64,000 bases of DNA from an uncultured candidate division WPS-2 bacterium (GTDB taxonomy: Bacteria > Vulcanimicrobiota > Vulcanimicrobiia > Vulcanimicrobiales > Vulcanimicrobiaceae), in assembly GCA_937927945.1 (NCBI GenBank), contig CALEYW010000092.1, positions 48,543-112,542 on the forward strand, given 5' to 3'. Under the pieces are notes generated by a model. The model had not been told where the DNA came from. It was given only the letters and a program-made list of their open reading frames with translations, and made no database searches. Positions 57,353 to 64,000 of the stretch are shown here, one piece after another. Within the stretch, counting starts at the first letter, position 1. The number at the start of each line of letters is the position of its first letter. The position numbers were made by a program, and so were the translations under genes.

Positions 57353-58036
57353 TTGAAATTTCTCGGATTTGGCGCGGCCTGCGCGGTCGCTGCCCTCACG
57401 GCGTGTTCGAGCGGCGGATCGCAAGGCGCGGTCCCAACGAACCAGCAGAATCTCGCGAGCACCGCTCGTACGACGACCATCTCGACGGTCGGCCGGAACA
57501 CGAGCGAGCATGCCGACTGCGAGAACGAGGCCGGCGGCCGCCATGAGCACTCCGTCGCACGCGCGGCGCAGGACCATGACGGTGGGGACGGCGGCGGCGA
57601 GAAAGACCATGAGAAAGGCTCATGCTGCCCTTCCAGCACCGGGACGGGCGGCGGCTCCGGCGGCCGCACGGGTACACGCGACCGGGATCGCGTTGGCGAC
57701 GACGCCCCGTCGCCTTGCCCCTCTGCCACGCCGACACCGACCCCGACCCCGACCCCGACACCGCCGCCACTGACGGTAACGCCGGCTACGCTGGCGATCG
57801 ACTGCAGCGCCAACCGGTACGCTACGCTCACGGTTGCCGGCACGCCGGCGGGACTGACCGCGACGGTCGCGGATCCGCGGCAGGCGAACGTCGGCGCGCC
57901 GACGATCGTGAACGGCAACACGACGTTCGTGGTGACGGGCCTCGGGACGCTGCCGACGACGATCGCGCTGACGGATACGGCCGGCGTGAGCGCCTCGGTG
58001 ACGGTAACCCTCAAGAACTGCCCCTGGCGACGCTGA
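57353..58036 (+). CDS. Lipoprotein with PT-rich linker and Ig-like C-terminus
   Basis: A 227-residue protein with a lipobox signal (CAVAALTACSSG, cysteine about residue 18). A charged His/Asp/Gly-rich region (DHDGGDGGGEKDHEKGSCC) and a PTPTPTPTPTPPP linker precede a C-terminal beta-sandwich-like domain of about 85 residues (TVTPATLAIDCSANRYATLTVAGTPAGL). Start taken as TTG 57353 because GGAGGG lies about nine bases upstream and it places the signal at the N-terminus. It is presumably surface-exposed, with the linker as a spacer. Function unknown. Confidence 0.6.
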   Translation: MKFLGFGAACAVAALTACSSGGSQGAVPTNQQNLASTARTTTISTVGRNTSEHADCENEAGGRHEHSVARAAQDHDGGDGGGEKDHEKGSCCPSSTGTGGGSGGRTGTRDRDRVGDDAPSPCPSATPTPTPTPTPTPPPLTVTPATLAIDCSANRYATLTVAGTPAGLTATVADPRQANVGAPTIVNGNTTFVVTGLGTLPTTIALTDTAGVSASVTVTLKNCPWRR

Positions 58037-58065
58037 CCCTCGCGGTCTGAAGCGGATGAACGAAG

Positions 58066-58092
58066 AAGGCCGCCCCGATCGGGGCGGCCTTT
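58066..58092. terminator. Bidirectional hairpin between lipoprotein gene and rpsT
   Basis: AAGGCCGCCCC and GGGGCGGCCTT pair around GATC, followed by TTCGATTT on the plus strand and preceded by its mirror on the minus strand. It separates convergent genes. Confidence 0.75.
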
Positions 58093-58118
58093 CGATTTCT
58101 GCCGGGCGGTGGGCCCGC

Positions 58119-58355
58119 TTACTTGGCGAGCGCCTTCGCGAGGCGCGACTTCTTGCGGGCGGCCTTGTTGGGATGGATGATCCCCTTGGCAGCGGCCTTG
58201 TCGAACTGCGCCTCGACGGAAGACGTGACGGTCGCACTCTTCGCCGACTTCGCCTTCTTGAACAGGGTCTTCAGGCGGGTCTTCGTGTCGAGGTTCCGCT
58301 GCGTGCGCTTTTCGCTCTGGCGCACCCATTTGACGGCAGCTTTGATGTTGGGCAC
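58119..58355 (-). CDS. rpsT: 30S ribosomal protein S20
   Basis: A 78-residue, very basic protein: NIKAAVKWVRQSEKRTQRN at the start and HPNKAARKKSRLAKALAK at the end are the S20 pattern. It binds 16S rRNA early in 30S assembly. It has its own promoter and lies just downstream of rsgA on the same strand. Confidence 0.97.
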   Translation of the reverse strand: MPNIKAAVKWVRQSEKRTQRNLDTKTRLKTLFKKAKSAKSATVTSSVEAQFDKAAAKGIIHPNKAARKKSRLAKALAK

Positions 58356-58362
58356 GAGGGGT

Positions 58363-58391
58363 AGAATACCACGTTGCGCCCTTTAGGTCAA
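58363..58391 (-). promoter_or_regulatory. Sigma-70-like promoter of rpsT
   Basis: On the minus strand TTGACC (58391-58386) and TATTCT (58368-58363) are separated by exactly 17 bases. The promoter overlaps the last codons of rsgA. The ATG follows within about 8 bases of the -10 box, giving a short leader. Confidence 0.75.
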
Positions 58392-59297
58392 AGGTTTCGG
58401 GGAGCGCTGCGTCGAGTCGGAGGTGACCATCTCCTTGTAGGAGGCGTACCGGCTCGCCGCGATCGTGCCGTCCGCCAGGGCCGCGCGCACCGCGCAGCCG
58501 GGCTCGGTGAGATGCCGGCAATTCGCGAACCGGCAGCTTCGGGCCGGCTCGCGCAGCTCCGCGAAGAGCCACCCGAGCTCGCTCGGTTCCATCGGGTCGA
58601 GGGTGAATTCTCCGATCCCCGGACTGTCGATCAGGAAGCCGTCCCCAAGCCGCACGAGCCGAGCCGAAGTCGTCGTCTGGCGGCCGCGGCCGTGCTTGGA
58701 GATCTCGCCGACGACCGCGATCCCGCCCAGCGCGCGAAAGATGCTCGACTTGCCCACGCCGGAATTCCCGACGAGCAGCGCATGCCGGGAGGCCAGGTGC
58801 TCGCGCAGCTCGTCGAGCCCGCGCCCGGTCTTCGGGTGCAGCAGAATCGTCGGCACGCCGAGGCCGCGGTAGAGGGCGGCGACGCGCTCCGCGAGCTCTT
58901 CGCCGGCGAGGTCCGCCTTGGTGAGCAGCAAGAGCGGCGCGACGTCGTGCTGGAGCGCGAAGGCGATCAGCCCGTCGATCATGGTGAGATGCAGCGGCGG
59001 ATCGACCAGTGCGGCGACGATCGCCACCGTGTCGACGTTGGCCGCCATCGTTTTCGTGCGCCCGCCGCCGGTTCGGCGCACCAGCGCGAAACTGCGTGGG
59101 AGCACACGGTCGACGACGACGCGGTCCTCGGCGATGACGCGCGCTTCGACGAGATCTCCCGGAACGAGCATGGCGACGTGGCGCTCCGCCTTGCGCAAGG
59201 ATGCCAGCCGCGGCTCGCCCTCGTCGTCGGCGACGATCCAGGCGGCATTCCGCCCGACCGCGATCACGCGAGCGCGGCGGAGTCCGTCGTCGCTCAC
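58383..59297 (-). CDS. rsgA: Ribosome small-subunit GTPase A (RsgA)
   Basis: A 304-residue circularly permuted GTPase that releases immature 30S factors. OB-fold N-terminus with VPGDLVEARV; G-motifs in permuted order: LLTKADL (G4), GVGKSSIF region in LLVGNSGVGKSSIF (G1), and DSPGIGEF (G3). C-terminal zinc knuckle CRFANCRHLTEPGC. I chose GTG at 59297 because the conserved OB region begins shortly after; the 5' end lies only nine bases from the divergent 109-residue gene. Normal length. Confidence 0.95.
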   Translation of the reverse strand: MSDDGLRRARVIAVGRNAAWIVADDEGEPRLASLRKAERHVAMLVPGDLVEARVIAEDRVVVDRVLPRSFALVRRTGGGRTKTMAANVDTVAIVAALVDPPLHLTMIDGLIAFALQHDVAPLLLLTKADLAGEELAERVAALYRGLGVPTILLHPKTGRGLDELREHLASRHALLVGNSGVGKSSIFRALGGIAVVGEISKHGRGRQTTTSARLVRLGDGFLIDSPGIGEFTLDPMEPSELGWLFAELREPARSCRFANCRHLTEPGCAVRAALADGTIAASRYASYKEMVTSDSTQRSPKPLT

Positions 59298-59306
59298 GCG
59301 AACGCT

Positions 59307-59636
59307 GTGGAGGTGATCGTCAGCCGCACCGTCATGTTCGTCGACCCGCTCGCTCGCGCGAACGTCGTCGATGCATTGGGCGGCCCGGGCGGCCCCGTCG
59401 GCGTGCTCGACGTCGTTGAAGACGGGCCGTCGGTCGTGGTGCGGTTCGACGACGCGATCACCGCGGCGGAACTCGTCGACGACCTGGTCGCGATCGAGTC
59501 CGTCTTCGTCCCGGCCCAGTCGCCCCAAGCCTTGGCCATCGAGGACGCGGCGGCGCGCGCCGCGGCGGGCTTGGGCGATCCCGAGCTCGCGGCCCATCGG
59601 ATCCTCGAGACGTACATCGGGAAGCCGCTCCGGTGA
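59307..59636 (+). CDS. Unknown 109-residue protein upstream of cdaA
   Basis: A small acidic protein (VMFVDPLARANVVDALGGPGGPVGVLDVVEDGPSVVVRFDD and VDDLVAIESVFVPAQ) ending in AAHRILETYIGKPLR. Its TGA overlaps the GTG of cdaA (GTGA), so the two are translationally coupled. No signal peptide or membrane helix. No family was recognised. Start uncertain: GTG 59307 is used, GTG 59313 and ATG 59334 are alternatives. Coupling to the c-di-AMP synthase suggests a related role, but that is inference. Confidence 0.55.
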   Translation: MEVIVSRTVMFVDPLARANVVDALGGPGGPVGVLDVVEDGPSVVVRFDDAITAAELVDDLVAIESVFVPAQSPQALAIEDAAARAAAGLGDPELAAHRILETYIGKPLR

Positions 59637-60499
59637 ACTGGCCGAACATCCCGATCCACTTCACCGTCACCGACGCGATCGACATCATCGCGACGTCGGT
59701 CCTGACCTATTATCTGCTGCTCCTCATTCGCGGCACACGAGCGGTCCAAATCATGCTGGGGCTCTTCGCCCTCGTCGTGATCTTAGCCGTTTCGAACCTG
59801 CTGCATCTGCTCGTGCTGGCCACGGTGATGCAGTACCTGCTGCTGGGCACGGCCGTCACGCTGCCGATCATCTTCCAGCCGGAACTGCGCCGCGGGCTCG
59901 AACAGCTCGGCCGCGGGCGGCTGTTCGTGCGCGATCGCCGCGCCGAGGACGAGGTCGCCGCCGAGCAAATTCGCATCGTCTCGCAGGCCGGCTTCGGCCT
60001 CGCGCGCGAACGCATCGGCGCGCTGATCGTGATCGAGCAGCAGACCGGGCTGCGCGAGTACGTCGAGAGCGGCACGGCGCTCGACGCGCGGCTCTCGTAC
60101 GATCTGCTGATCGCGATCTTCAACAAGGCATCACCGCTTCACGACGGCGCGGTGATCGTGCGCGACCTGATCGTCGAGGGGGCGGCGTGCTTCTTACCGC
60201 TCAGCGACAACGCCATTGCAATCGATCGCCACGTCGGTACTCGGCATCGGGCCGCGGTCGGCCTGACGGAACAGACAGACGCCGTCGTGGTCGTCGTGAG
60301 CGAAGAGAGCGGCCTGGTGTCGGTGGCGCGTGCCGGACGGCTTTCGGTCCCGATCGACGACGAAGAGCGTCTGCGCCGCGTTCTCGCCGCGTGCATCCGG
60401 CCGAATCGCCGCGCGGCCAAGGCCGACGGCAACCTGCTCGCCAATCTGCTGACTCGGGTCCCTCGTGCTCAACCTCGTAAGGAACAACTTCACACTTAA
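59633..60499 (+). CDS. cdaA: Diadenylate cyclase CdaA (c-di-AMP synthase)
   Basis: A 288-residue membrane enzyme that condenses two ATP into c-di-AMP. Three N-terminal membrane helices (about 12-85) precede the DAC domain. Catalytic motifs are DGA in SPLHDGAVIV and RHR in GTRHRAA, with the LSYDLLIAIFNK stretch typical of CdaA. The first motif reads HDGA, as in active enzymes. It is the first of the conserved cdaA-cdaR-glmM trio, and cdaR begins within its last 35 bases. c-di-AMP controls potassium, turgor and cell-wall homeostasis. Confidence 0.95.
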   Translation: MNWPNIPIHFTVTDAIDIIATSVLTYYLLLLIRGTRAVQIMLGLFALVVILAVSNLLHLLVLATVMQYLLLGTAVTLPIIFQPELRRGLEQLGRGRLFVRDRRAEDEVAAEQIRIVSQAGFGLARERIGALIVIEQQTGLREYVESGTALDARLSYDLLIAIFNKASPLHDGAVIVRDLIVEGAACFLPLSDNAIAIDRHVGTRHRAAVGLTEQTDAVVVVVSEESGLVSVARAGRLSVPIDDEERLRRVLAACIRPNRRAAKADGNLLANLLTRVPRAQPRKEQLHT

Positions 60500-61142
60500 G
60501 GTCGTCTCCGTGTGCCTCGCGCTCGCTGCGTGGGGGTATTTCCACCTTGCCGCAGCGCCGGGGACGACCGCCCGCTTCGATCAGACCCTGGCGGTTCCGA
60601 TCGTCGTGACGGGGCTCAAGCCGGGCTATCAAGCGCGCTACACCGACAAGGTCGCGACGGTCGTGATCGAAGTGCCGCGCAACGGCACAGCGATCAAATC
60701 CGATCAGCTTCAGGCGGTTCTCGACGTGAGCGATCTGGTGGACCCGGGCTTCCACAACGTCCCGGTCAAGATCGTCTCTCCCGACGTGGCGATCAAGTCG
60801 CTCTCGCCTGCATCGGTGACGCTGGGTCTCGACCGGCTCGAGGAGCGCAGCGTCCCGGTCAGCTTCGATTATGTCGGCGACCGGCGCGGCGTCGTGGTCG
60901 AATCGGCCGCTGTGAACCCGCCGACGACGACGATCCGCGGCGTCGCGACGGATCTCTCGCGGGTGACCGGCGTACGCGTCGAGATCCCGATCCCTGCGAA
61001 ACCCGAGCCGTTCGACACGATGATCCGGCCGACGCCGATCGACGCGCGCGGTGCCGAAATTCCGGGCGTGCAGATCTCACCCAACTTCGTGCGCGTTCGG
61101 GCGCACTTCGTCGCGCCGAGCGGGCAAGGAACACGCAAGTAG
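60465..61142 (+). CDS. cdaR: YbbR-like domain protein CdaR
   Basis: A 225-residue protein with one N-terminal membrane anchor (LVRNNFTLKVVSVCLALAAWGYFHLA) and two YbbR-like extracytoplasmic domains (GLKPGYQARYTDKVATVVIEVPRNG and LSRVTGVRVEIPIPAKPEPF). YbbR proteins sit next to CdaA and modulate its activity across the membrane. It overlaps cdaA by 35 bases. Shorter than some homologues with four YbbR repeats. Confidence 0.9.
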   Translation: MLNLVRNNFTLKVVSVCLALAAWGYFHLAAAPGTTARFDQTLAVPIVVTGLKPGYQARYTDKVATVVIEVPRNGTAIKSDQLQAVLDVSDLVDPGFHNVPVKIVSPDVAIKSLSPASVTLGLDRLEERSVPVSFDYVGDRRGVVVESAAVNPPTTTIRGVATDLSRVTGVRVEIPIPAKPEPFDTMIRPTPIDARGAEIPGVQISPNFVRVRAHFVAPSGQGTRK

Positions 61143-61144
61143 CA

Positions 61145-62488
61145 GTGGGCAAATTTTTTGGGACCGACGGCGTGCGCGGCGTCGCGAATCGCGACCTCAC
61201 GCCGGAGCTCGCGTACGCGGTCGGCCGAGCGGGCGCGGCGGTGATCGGCCACGATCAGCCGATGGACCGGCCGATCGTCGTCGGCCGCGACACGCGGCTC
61301 TCCGGTCCCATGCTCGAAGGCGCGATCGTCGCAGGCATCACCTCGACCGGACGCAACGTCGTGCAAGTCGACGTCGTTCCGACTCCCGCCATCGCGGCGA
61401 TCACGATGCGCATCGACGCGGCGGCCGGCGTGATGATCTCGGCCTCGCACAATCCGATCGAAGACAACGGGATCAAGTTCTTCGGCTCCGACGGATTCAA
61501 ACTCTCGGACGCCGTCGAAGACGAGATCGAATCGCTGCTGGACTCGCCGTCGCTGCCGCGTCCGACGGGCTTGGAGATCGGGATCGCGACTCGCTCGCGC
61601 GGCTTGATCGACCGCTACTTCGCGCTCCTGGTCGAAGCCGGGGGCAACCTGCACGGGCTCACCGTCGTCGTAGACGCGGCGTTCGGAGCGGCGCACCTCA
61701 TCGGCCCGAAGATCTTCGAACGCCTCGGCGCGCACGTGATCGCCCTCAATGCCGAGGACGACGGCAGCCGCATCAACGTCGCCTGCGGCGCGACCGATCT
61801 GCGCATGCTGCAGGCTCGCGTCCGGGAAGAGATCACGCGCGGCAACGACCGCGTCGTCGGCGTCGCCTTCGATGGGGACGCCGACCGCGCGCTGTTCATC
61901 GACGAACGCGGAGAGGTGCTCAGCGGCGACCACGTCATGTTGGCGATCGCCCAGGACCTTCAGCGCCGCGGCGAGCTTCCCGGAAACACCGTCGTCGGCA
62001 CGGTGATGTCGAACATGGGCTTCGAGAAGGCACTCGAACGCGCGGGAATCCGCTTGATTCGCGCCGCGGTCGGCGACCGGTACGTCCTCGAAGCGATGCG
62101 CGCCGGCGGCTATCGGTTCGGCGGCGAACAATCCGGTCACGTGATCGATCTCGTGCGCGGCACGACCGGCGACGGCCCGATGTCGGCGGTCGCGCTGTTC
62201 TCGATCGCCGCGCGCACACGCACCCCGTTGTACGAACTCGCCGCGGGGATCACGGCCTACCCGCAAGTGCTCCTCAACGTACGCGTCACCGACAAAGCGG
62301 TCGCCGATCACCCAACGGTGCGCGAGGCGGTCGCCGCGGCCGAACGCGAGCTCGCCAGCGACGGCCGGATTCTCGTGCGGCCGTCGGGGACCGAACCGCT
62401 CGTGCGCGTCATGGTCGAAAGCCGCGACCACGACCAGACCCACGCCGTCGCGAAATCCGTCGCCGATACGATTCGCGCTCTGAGCTGA
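61145..62488 (+). CDS. glmM: Phosphoglucosamine mutase
   Basis: A 447-residue alpha-D-phosphohexomutase making glucosamine 1-phosphate for peptidoglycan. Phospho-serine loop ISASHNPIEDNGIKFFG, metal loop FDGDADRA, substrate loop GGEQSGHV, and C-terminal RPSGTEPLVRVMVE. GTG start at 61145, two bases after cdaR. Third gene of the cdaA-cdaR-glmM cluster; GlmM can inhibit CdaA in other bacteria. No glmS follows here. Confidence 0.97.
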   Translation: MGKFFGTDGVRGVANRDLTPELAYAVGRAGAAVIGHDQPMDRPIVVGRDTRLSGPMLEGAIVAGITSTGRNVVQVDVVPTPAIAAITMRIDAAAGVMISASHNPIEDNGIKFFGSDGFKLSDAVEDEIESLLDSPSLPRPTGLEIGIATRSRGLIDRYFALLVEAGGNLHGLTVVVDAAFGAAHLIGPKIFERLGAHVIALNAEDDGSRINVACGATDLRMLQARVREEITRGNDRVVGVAFDGDADRALFIDERGEVLSGDHVMLAIAQDLQRRGELPGNTVVGTVMSNMGFEKALERAGIRLIRAAVGDRYVLEAMRAGGYRFGGEQSGHVIDLVRGTTGDGPMSAVALFSIAARTRTPLYELAAGITAYPQVLLNVRVTDKAVADHPTVREAVAAAERELASDGRILVRPSGTEPLVRVMVESRDHDQTHAVAKSVADTIRALS

Positions 62489-62649
62489 CGGATGCGTGGC
62501 TCTCAGCACATCTTTACGGACCCGCTGGGGCGCGGGAAGGAGATGGCGATCCCGAAGTTCTATCCCCAGCCCTGTGGCCCTCATATTTGGGGATCACCGG
62601 GTCGGTGAAGCGTTCAACGCTCCATCGGTTTCGAACTAGCCTGCGATTG
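62489..62649 (+). other. Leader upstream of the riboswitch
   Basis: About 160 bases with no convincing gene. A 38-codon frame from 62491 to 62607 exists but has no Shine-Dalgarno and resembles nothing I know, so I do not call it. The region presumably holds the promoter for the riboswitch-controlled transcript, but no clear -35/-10 pair was found. Confidence 0.4.
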
Positions 62650-62768
62650 ATCACGGAGTCCGGTGCGGCAGGCGCCGGAGCGGGGGACGATCCCGGTAGG
62701 GGTGAATGCGCCGGTCGGCGCTAGGGCGATTTCTTCCGCCCGAACCCGTCAACTAACCCCGTACGTGT
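62650..62768 (+). promoter_or_regulatory. c-di-AMP riboswitch (ydaO/yuaA class)
   Basis: The region carries the class's conserved single-strand segments in order: CGGGGGAC (62681-62688), GGGGTGAAT (62699-62707), TAGGGCGA (62722-62729) and CCCGAACCCGTCAACTAACCCCG (about 62740-62762), as in ydaO motif RNAs. The closing CACG/CGTG stem fits 62652-62655 with 62764-62767. It ends about 20 bases before the TTG start of the NlpC/P60 gene. No terminator hairpin is evident, so control is probably on translation or by another mechanism. Because cdaA, the enzyme making the ligand, lies 3 kb upstream, the loop is likely: c-di-AMP regulates a wall hydrolase. Confidence 0.85.
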
Positions 62769-62784
62769 GGAAGAAGGAGCAGTC

Positions 62785-63441
62785 TTGCATCGTTCTCTCC
62801 TCACCGGATTGTGCGTTTGCATTCTCTCAGCCGGCTTGACGGCTGTAGCGAACGCGGACACGACGGGAGACCCGGGGACTGCGGTCGTCGCTACGGCCGT
62901 GTCGAGCCCCTCAGACGTGGCGCTTCCTACTGAAGGCGCCGACCTTGCCATGTGGAACGCAACGCCGGCGACGCCCGCCACCGCGGAACCCCCGGCGGGA
63001 ACCATGAGCTCGACGCACGTTTCGCGCCTGCTCCACGTGCAGAAGTTTGCTAGCGGAATTGCAGCGCGCGGCGCGGCGATGGCGTCGAGCCTGACCCGCA
63101 ACGCGCTGCGATTTCTGGGCGTGCCGTACGCAATGGGCGGAACGACCTCCCGCGCCTTCGACTGCTCCGGGTACGTGCAGCACGTCTTCGCGATGACGGG
63201 CCGGCACCTGCCCCGGACCGCCGACGCGCAATTCTCCGTCGCGCATCGTTTCGCCGGCAGCCCCAAAGCGGGCGACCTCGTATTCTTCCAGACGTACGAA
63301 CCCGGCCCGTCGCACGTCGGGATCTCGCTCGGCGGCGATCGGTTCGTGCATGCTTCGTCGAGTCACGGCGTCACCGTCTCGAACCTGCACGACTCGTATT
63401 GGTCGGCGCGCTATCTCGGAGCGAAACGCGTCGTCCAGTAA
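62785..63441 (+). CDS. NlpC/P60 family cell-wall hydrolase
   Basis: A 218-residue secreted endopeptidase. Signal peptide (SLLTGLCVCILSAGLTAVANAD); linker of about 60 residues rich in Ala/Pro/Thr; then the NlpC/P60 catalytic domain with Cys in FDCSGYVQHVF, His in PSHVGISLG and HASSSHGVTVS. It likely cuts the gamma-D-Glu-mDAP bond of peptidoglycan. The start is TTG 62785, with AAGGAG five bases upstream; a GTG at 62767 has no ribosome site and lies in the riboswitch. The upstream c-di-AMP riboswitch links its expression to turgor control. Confidence 0.9.
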   Translation: MHRSLLTGLCVCILSAGLTAVANADTTGDPGTAVVATAVSSPSDVALPTEGADLAMWNATPATPATAEPPAGTMSSTHVSRLLHVQKFASGIAARGAAMASSLTRNALRFLGVPYAMGGTTSRAFDCSGYVQHVFAMTGRHLPRTADAQFSVAHRFAGSPKAGDLVFFQTYEPGPSHVGISLGGDRFVHASSSHGVTVSNLHDSYWSARYLGAKRVVQ

Positions 63442-63492
63442 GCCGCACCGCGGTCGAACGGCCGCCTGAGCCGCCCCGTGCCCGATGATGAA

Positions 63493-63861
63493 GTGAACCT
63501 GCGAGCGGCCAACGCGTACGTCGTCTGGCCGCTCGCTGTTTTGGACTACTTTCGCGAGCCGGCGGAGGCGACCGCGTGGTCCCTGCTGCACACGCGCCAA
63601 GCGCTGGTCTTCGGCGTCGCAGCTTGGCTGGGCTACTTCGCCCTGCTGACGCTGCCGCTGCTGGTCGTGATCGTCGTTCCTTCGGCCTCGACCGGAGCGA
63701 TCGTCTGGCTCTACGGCGTCGCGTTCCTGGCCGACCTGACCGCGGCCGTGATCCTCGCGATGCTCGCGTTCCGCTATCGCGCACGGGCGCTGCGCGGCGA
63801 TCTGTTTTCGGTTCCGCTCGTCACGCCGCTGGCCGATCGGCTCTTACGCATCGAGCGCTGA
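63493..63861 (+). CDS. Small integral membrane protein, function unknown
   Basis: A 122-residue protein with membrane segments at about residues 36-64 (FGVAAWLGYFALLTLPLLVVIVV) and 70-98 (AIVWLYGVAFLADLTAAVILAMLAF), framed by basic residues (RYRARALRGDL). It may be part of the DUF4870-type group, but no motif proves this. GTG at 63493 or at 63478 can start it. It lies 50 bases after the NlpC/P60 gene, on the same strand. Confidence 0.6.
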   Translation: MNLRAANAYVVWPLAVLDYFREPAEATAWSLLHTRQALVFGVAAWLGYFALLTLPLLVVIVVPSASTGAIVWLYGVAFLADLTAAVILAMLAFRYRARALRGDLFSVPLVTPLADRLLRIER

Positions 63862-63910
63862 GGAGGCGAGGGAACGCGGCCGACGAGGCGAACCCAAGAC
63901 GCCGCACCAG

Positions 63911-63982
63911 TGGGGCGTCGCCAAGTGGTAAGGCAGCGGGCTTTGAATCCGCCATGCGTTGGTTCGAATCCATCCGCCCCAG
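63911..63982 (+). tRNA. tRNA-Gln (anticodon TTG)
   Basis: Acceptor TGGGGCG/CGCCCCA, anticodon stem GCGGG/TCCGC with loop CTTTGAA giving TTG, T loop TTCGAAT. The U1:A72 weak pair is typical of glutamine tRNAs. Discriminator G; CCA not encoded. Confidence 0.93.
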
Positions 63983-64000
63983 CAACATCTTGAAGCGCCA

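Noticed and set aside
57720..57770. Pro-Thr repeat in the lipoprotein gene as a tandem repeat locus
   Set aside because: The CCGACACCGACC-type repeat is a short linker of about five units, typical of lipoprotein spacers, with no sign of separate function.
62491..62607. Short frame (38 codons) in the riboswitch leader
   Set aside because: No ribosome site and no similarity to known proteins; the leader is explained by the riboswitch.

Overview
The window is 64 kb of bacterial chromosome with very high GC. Genes are densely packed, GTG and TTG starts are common, and TGA is used as an ordinary stop. I see no phage, insertion sequence, plasmid or CRISPR features. The gene set (Lol/MacB-like export genes, several lipoproteins, c-di-AMP synthesis with a ydaO-type riboswitch, oxalate-type CoA chemistry) fits a free-living, metabolically versatile bacterium. 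An uncultured high-GC lineage such as Candidatus Eremiobacterota is one possibility, but the sequence alone does not settle the taxonomy.

Layout. 1-6.2 kb: housekeeping metabolism (histidine phosphatase fragment, DUF167, pyrophosphatase, DUF1003, a BtuF-like binding protein, a lipoprotein, NADP-isocitrate dehydrogenase with an apparent CTG start, PPi-type phosphofructokinase, a frameshifted ACT protein). 6.4-13.8 kb: a catabolic island with a GntR/FCD regulator, a ThDP enzyme of the oxalyl-CoA decarboxylase/2-hydroxyacyl-CoA lyase type, formyl-CoA:oxalate CoA-transferase, a fused ADP-forming acyl-CoA ligase and an OFA-family transporter. Matching GGTATACC operators lie before the regulator and the transporter. 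14-23 kb: EgtB-like enzyme, a GGDEF/EAL protein, aldehyde dehydrogenase, hybrid histidine kinase and DeoC, all on the minus strand. 23-24 kb: a mosaic of three truncated genes (CoA-transferase, ABC ATPase, ABC substrate-binding protein). 24-28.6 kb: an export operon (lipoprotein, two ATPases, FtsX-like permease). 28.6-31.5 kb: a single-chain biotin-dependent carboxylase (BC-BCCP-CT) broken by two one-base deletions.

31.5-36.7 kb: small envelope proteins, an M3 peptidase and a secreted protein. 36.8-41.2 kb: SRP RNA followed by DUF4446, M23 peptidase, YggT, LepA and RdgB. 41.2-43.4 kb: five minus-strand tRNAs (Pro, Arg, His, Lys, Lys), an exported FAH-family protein, and plus-strand tRNA-Leu and tRNA-Gly. 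43.4-46.7 kb: tig-clpP-clpX. 47.2-52.8 kb: an unusual 928-residue Ig/CARDB-like repeat protein, a small HEAT-like partner and a divergent glycine-rich exported protein. 52.9-57.2 kb: Crp/Fnr regulator, GGDEF protein and PriA. 57.3-64 kb: lipoprotein, rpsT, rsgA, the cdaA-cdaR-glmM cluster, a c-di-AMP riboswitch ahead of an NlpC/P60 hydrolase, a membrane protein and tRNA-Gln.

The most coherent themes are the regulated oxalate/2-hydroxyacid module and the c-di-AMP unit, in which the synthase, the riboswitch and a wall hydrolase lie within 4 kb. At least four loci carry single-base frameshifts in GC-rich runs, so uncorrected sequencing error must be weighed against true gene decay.
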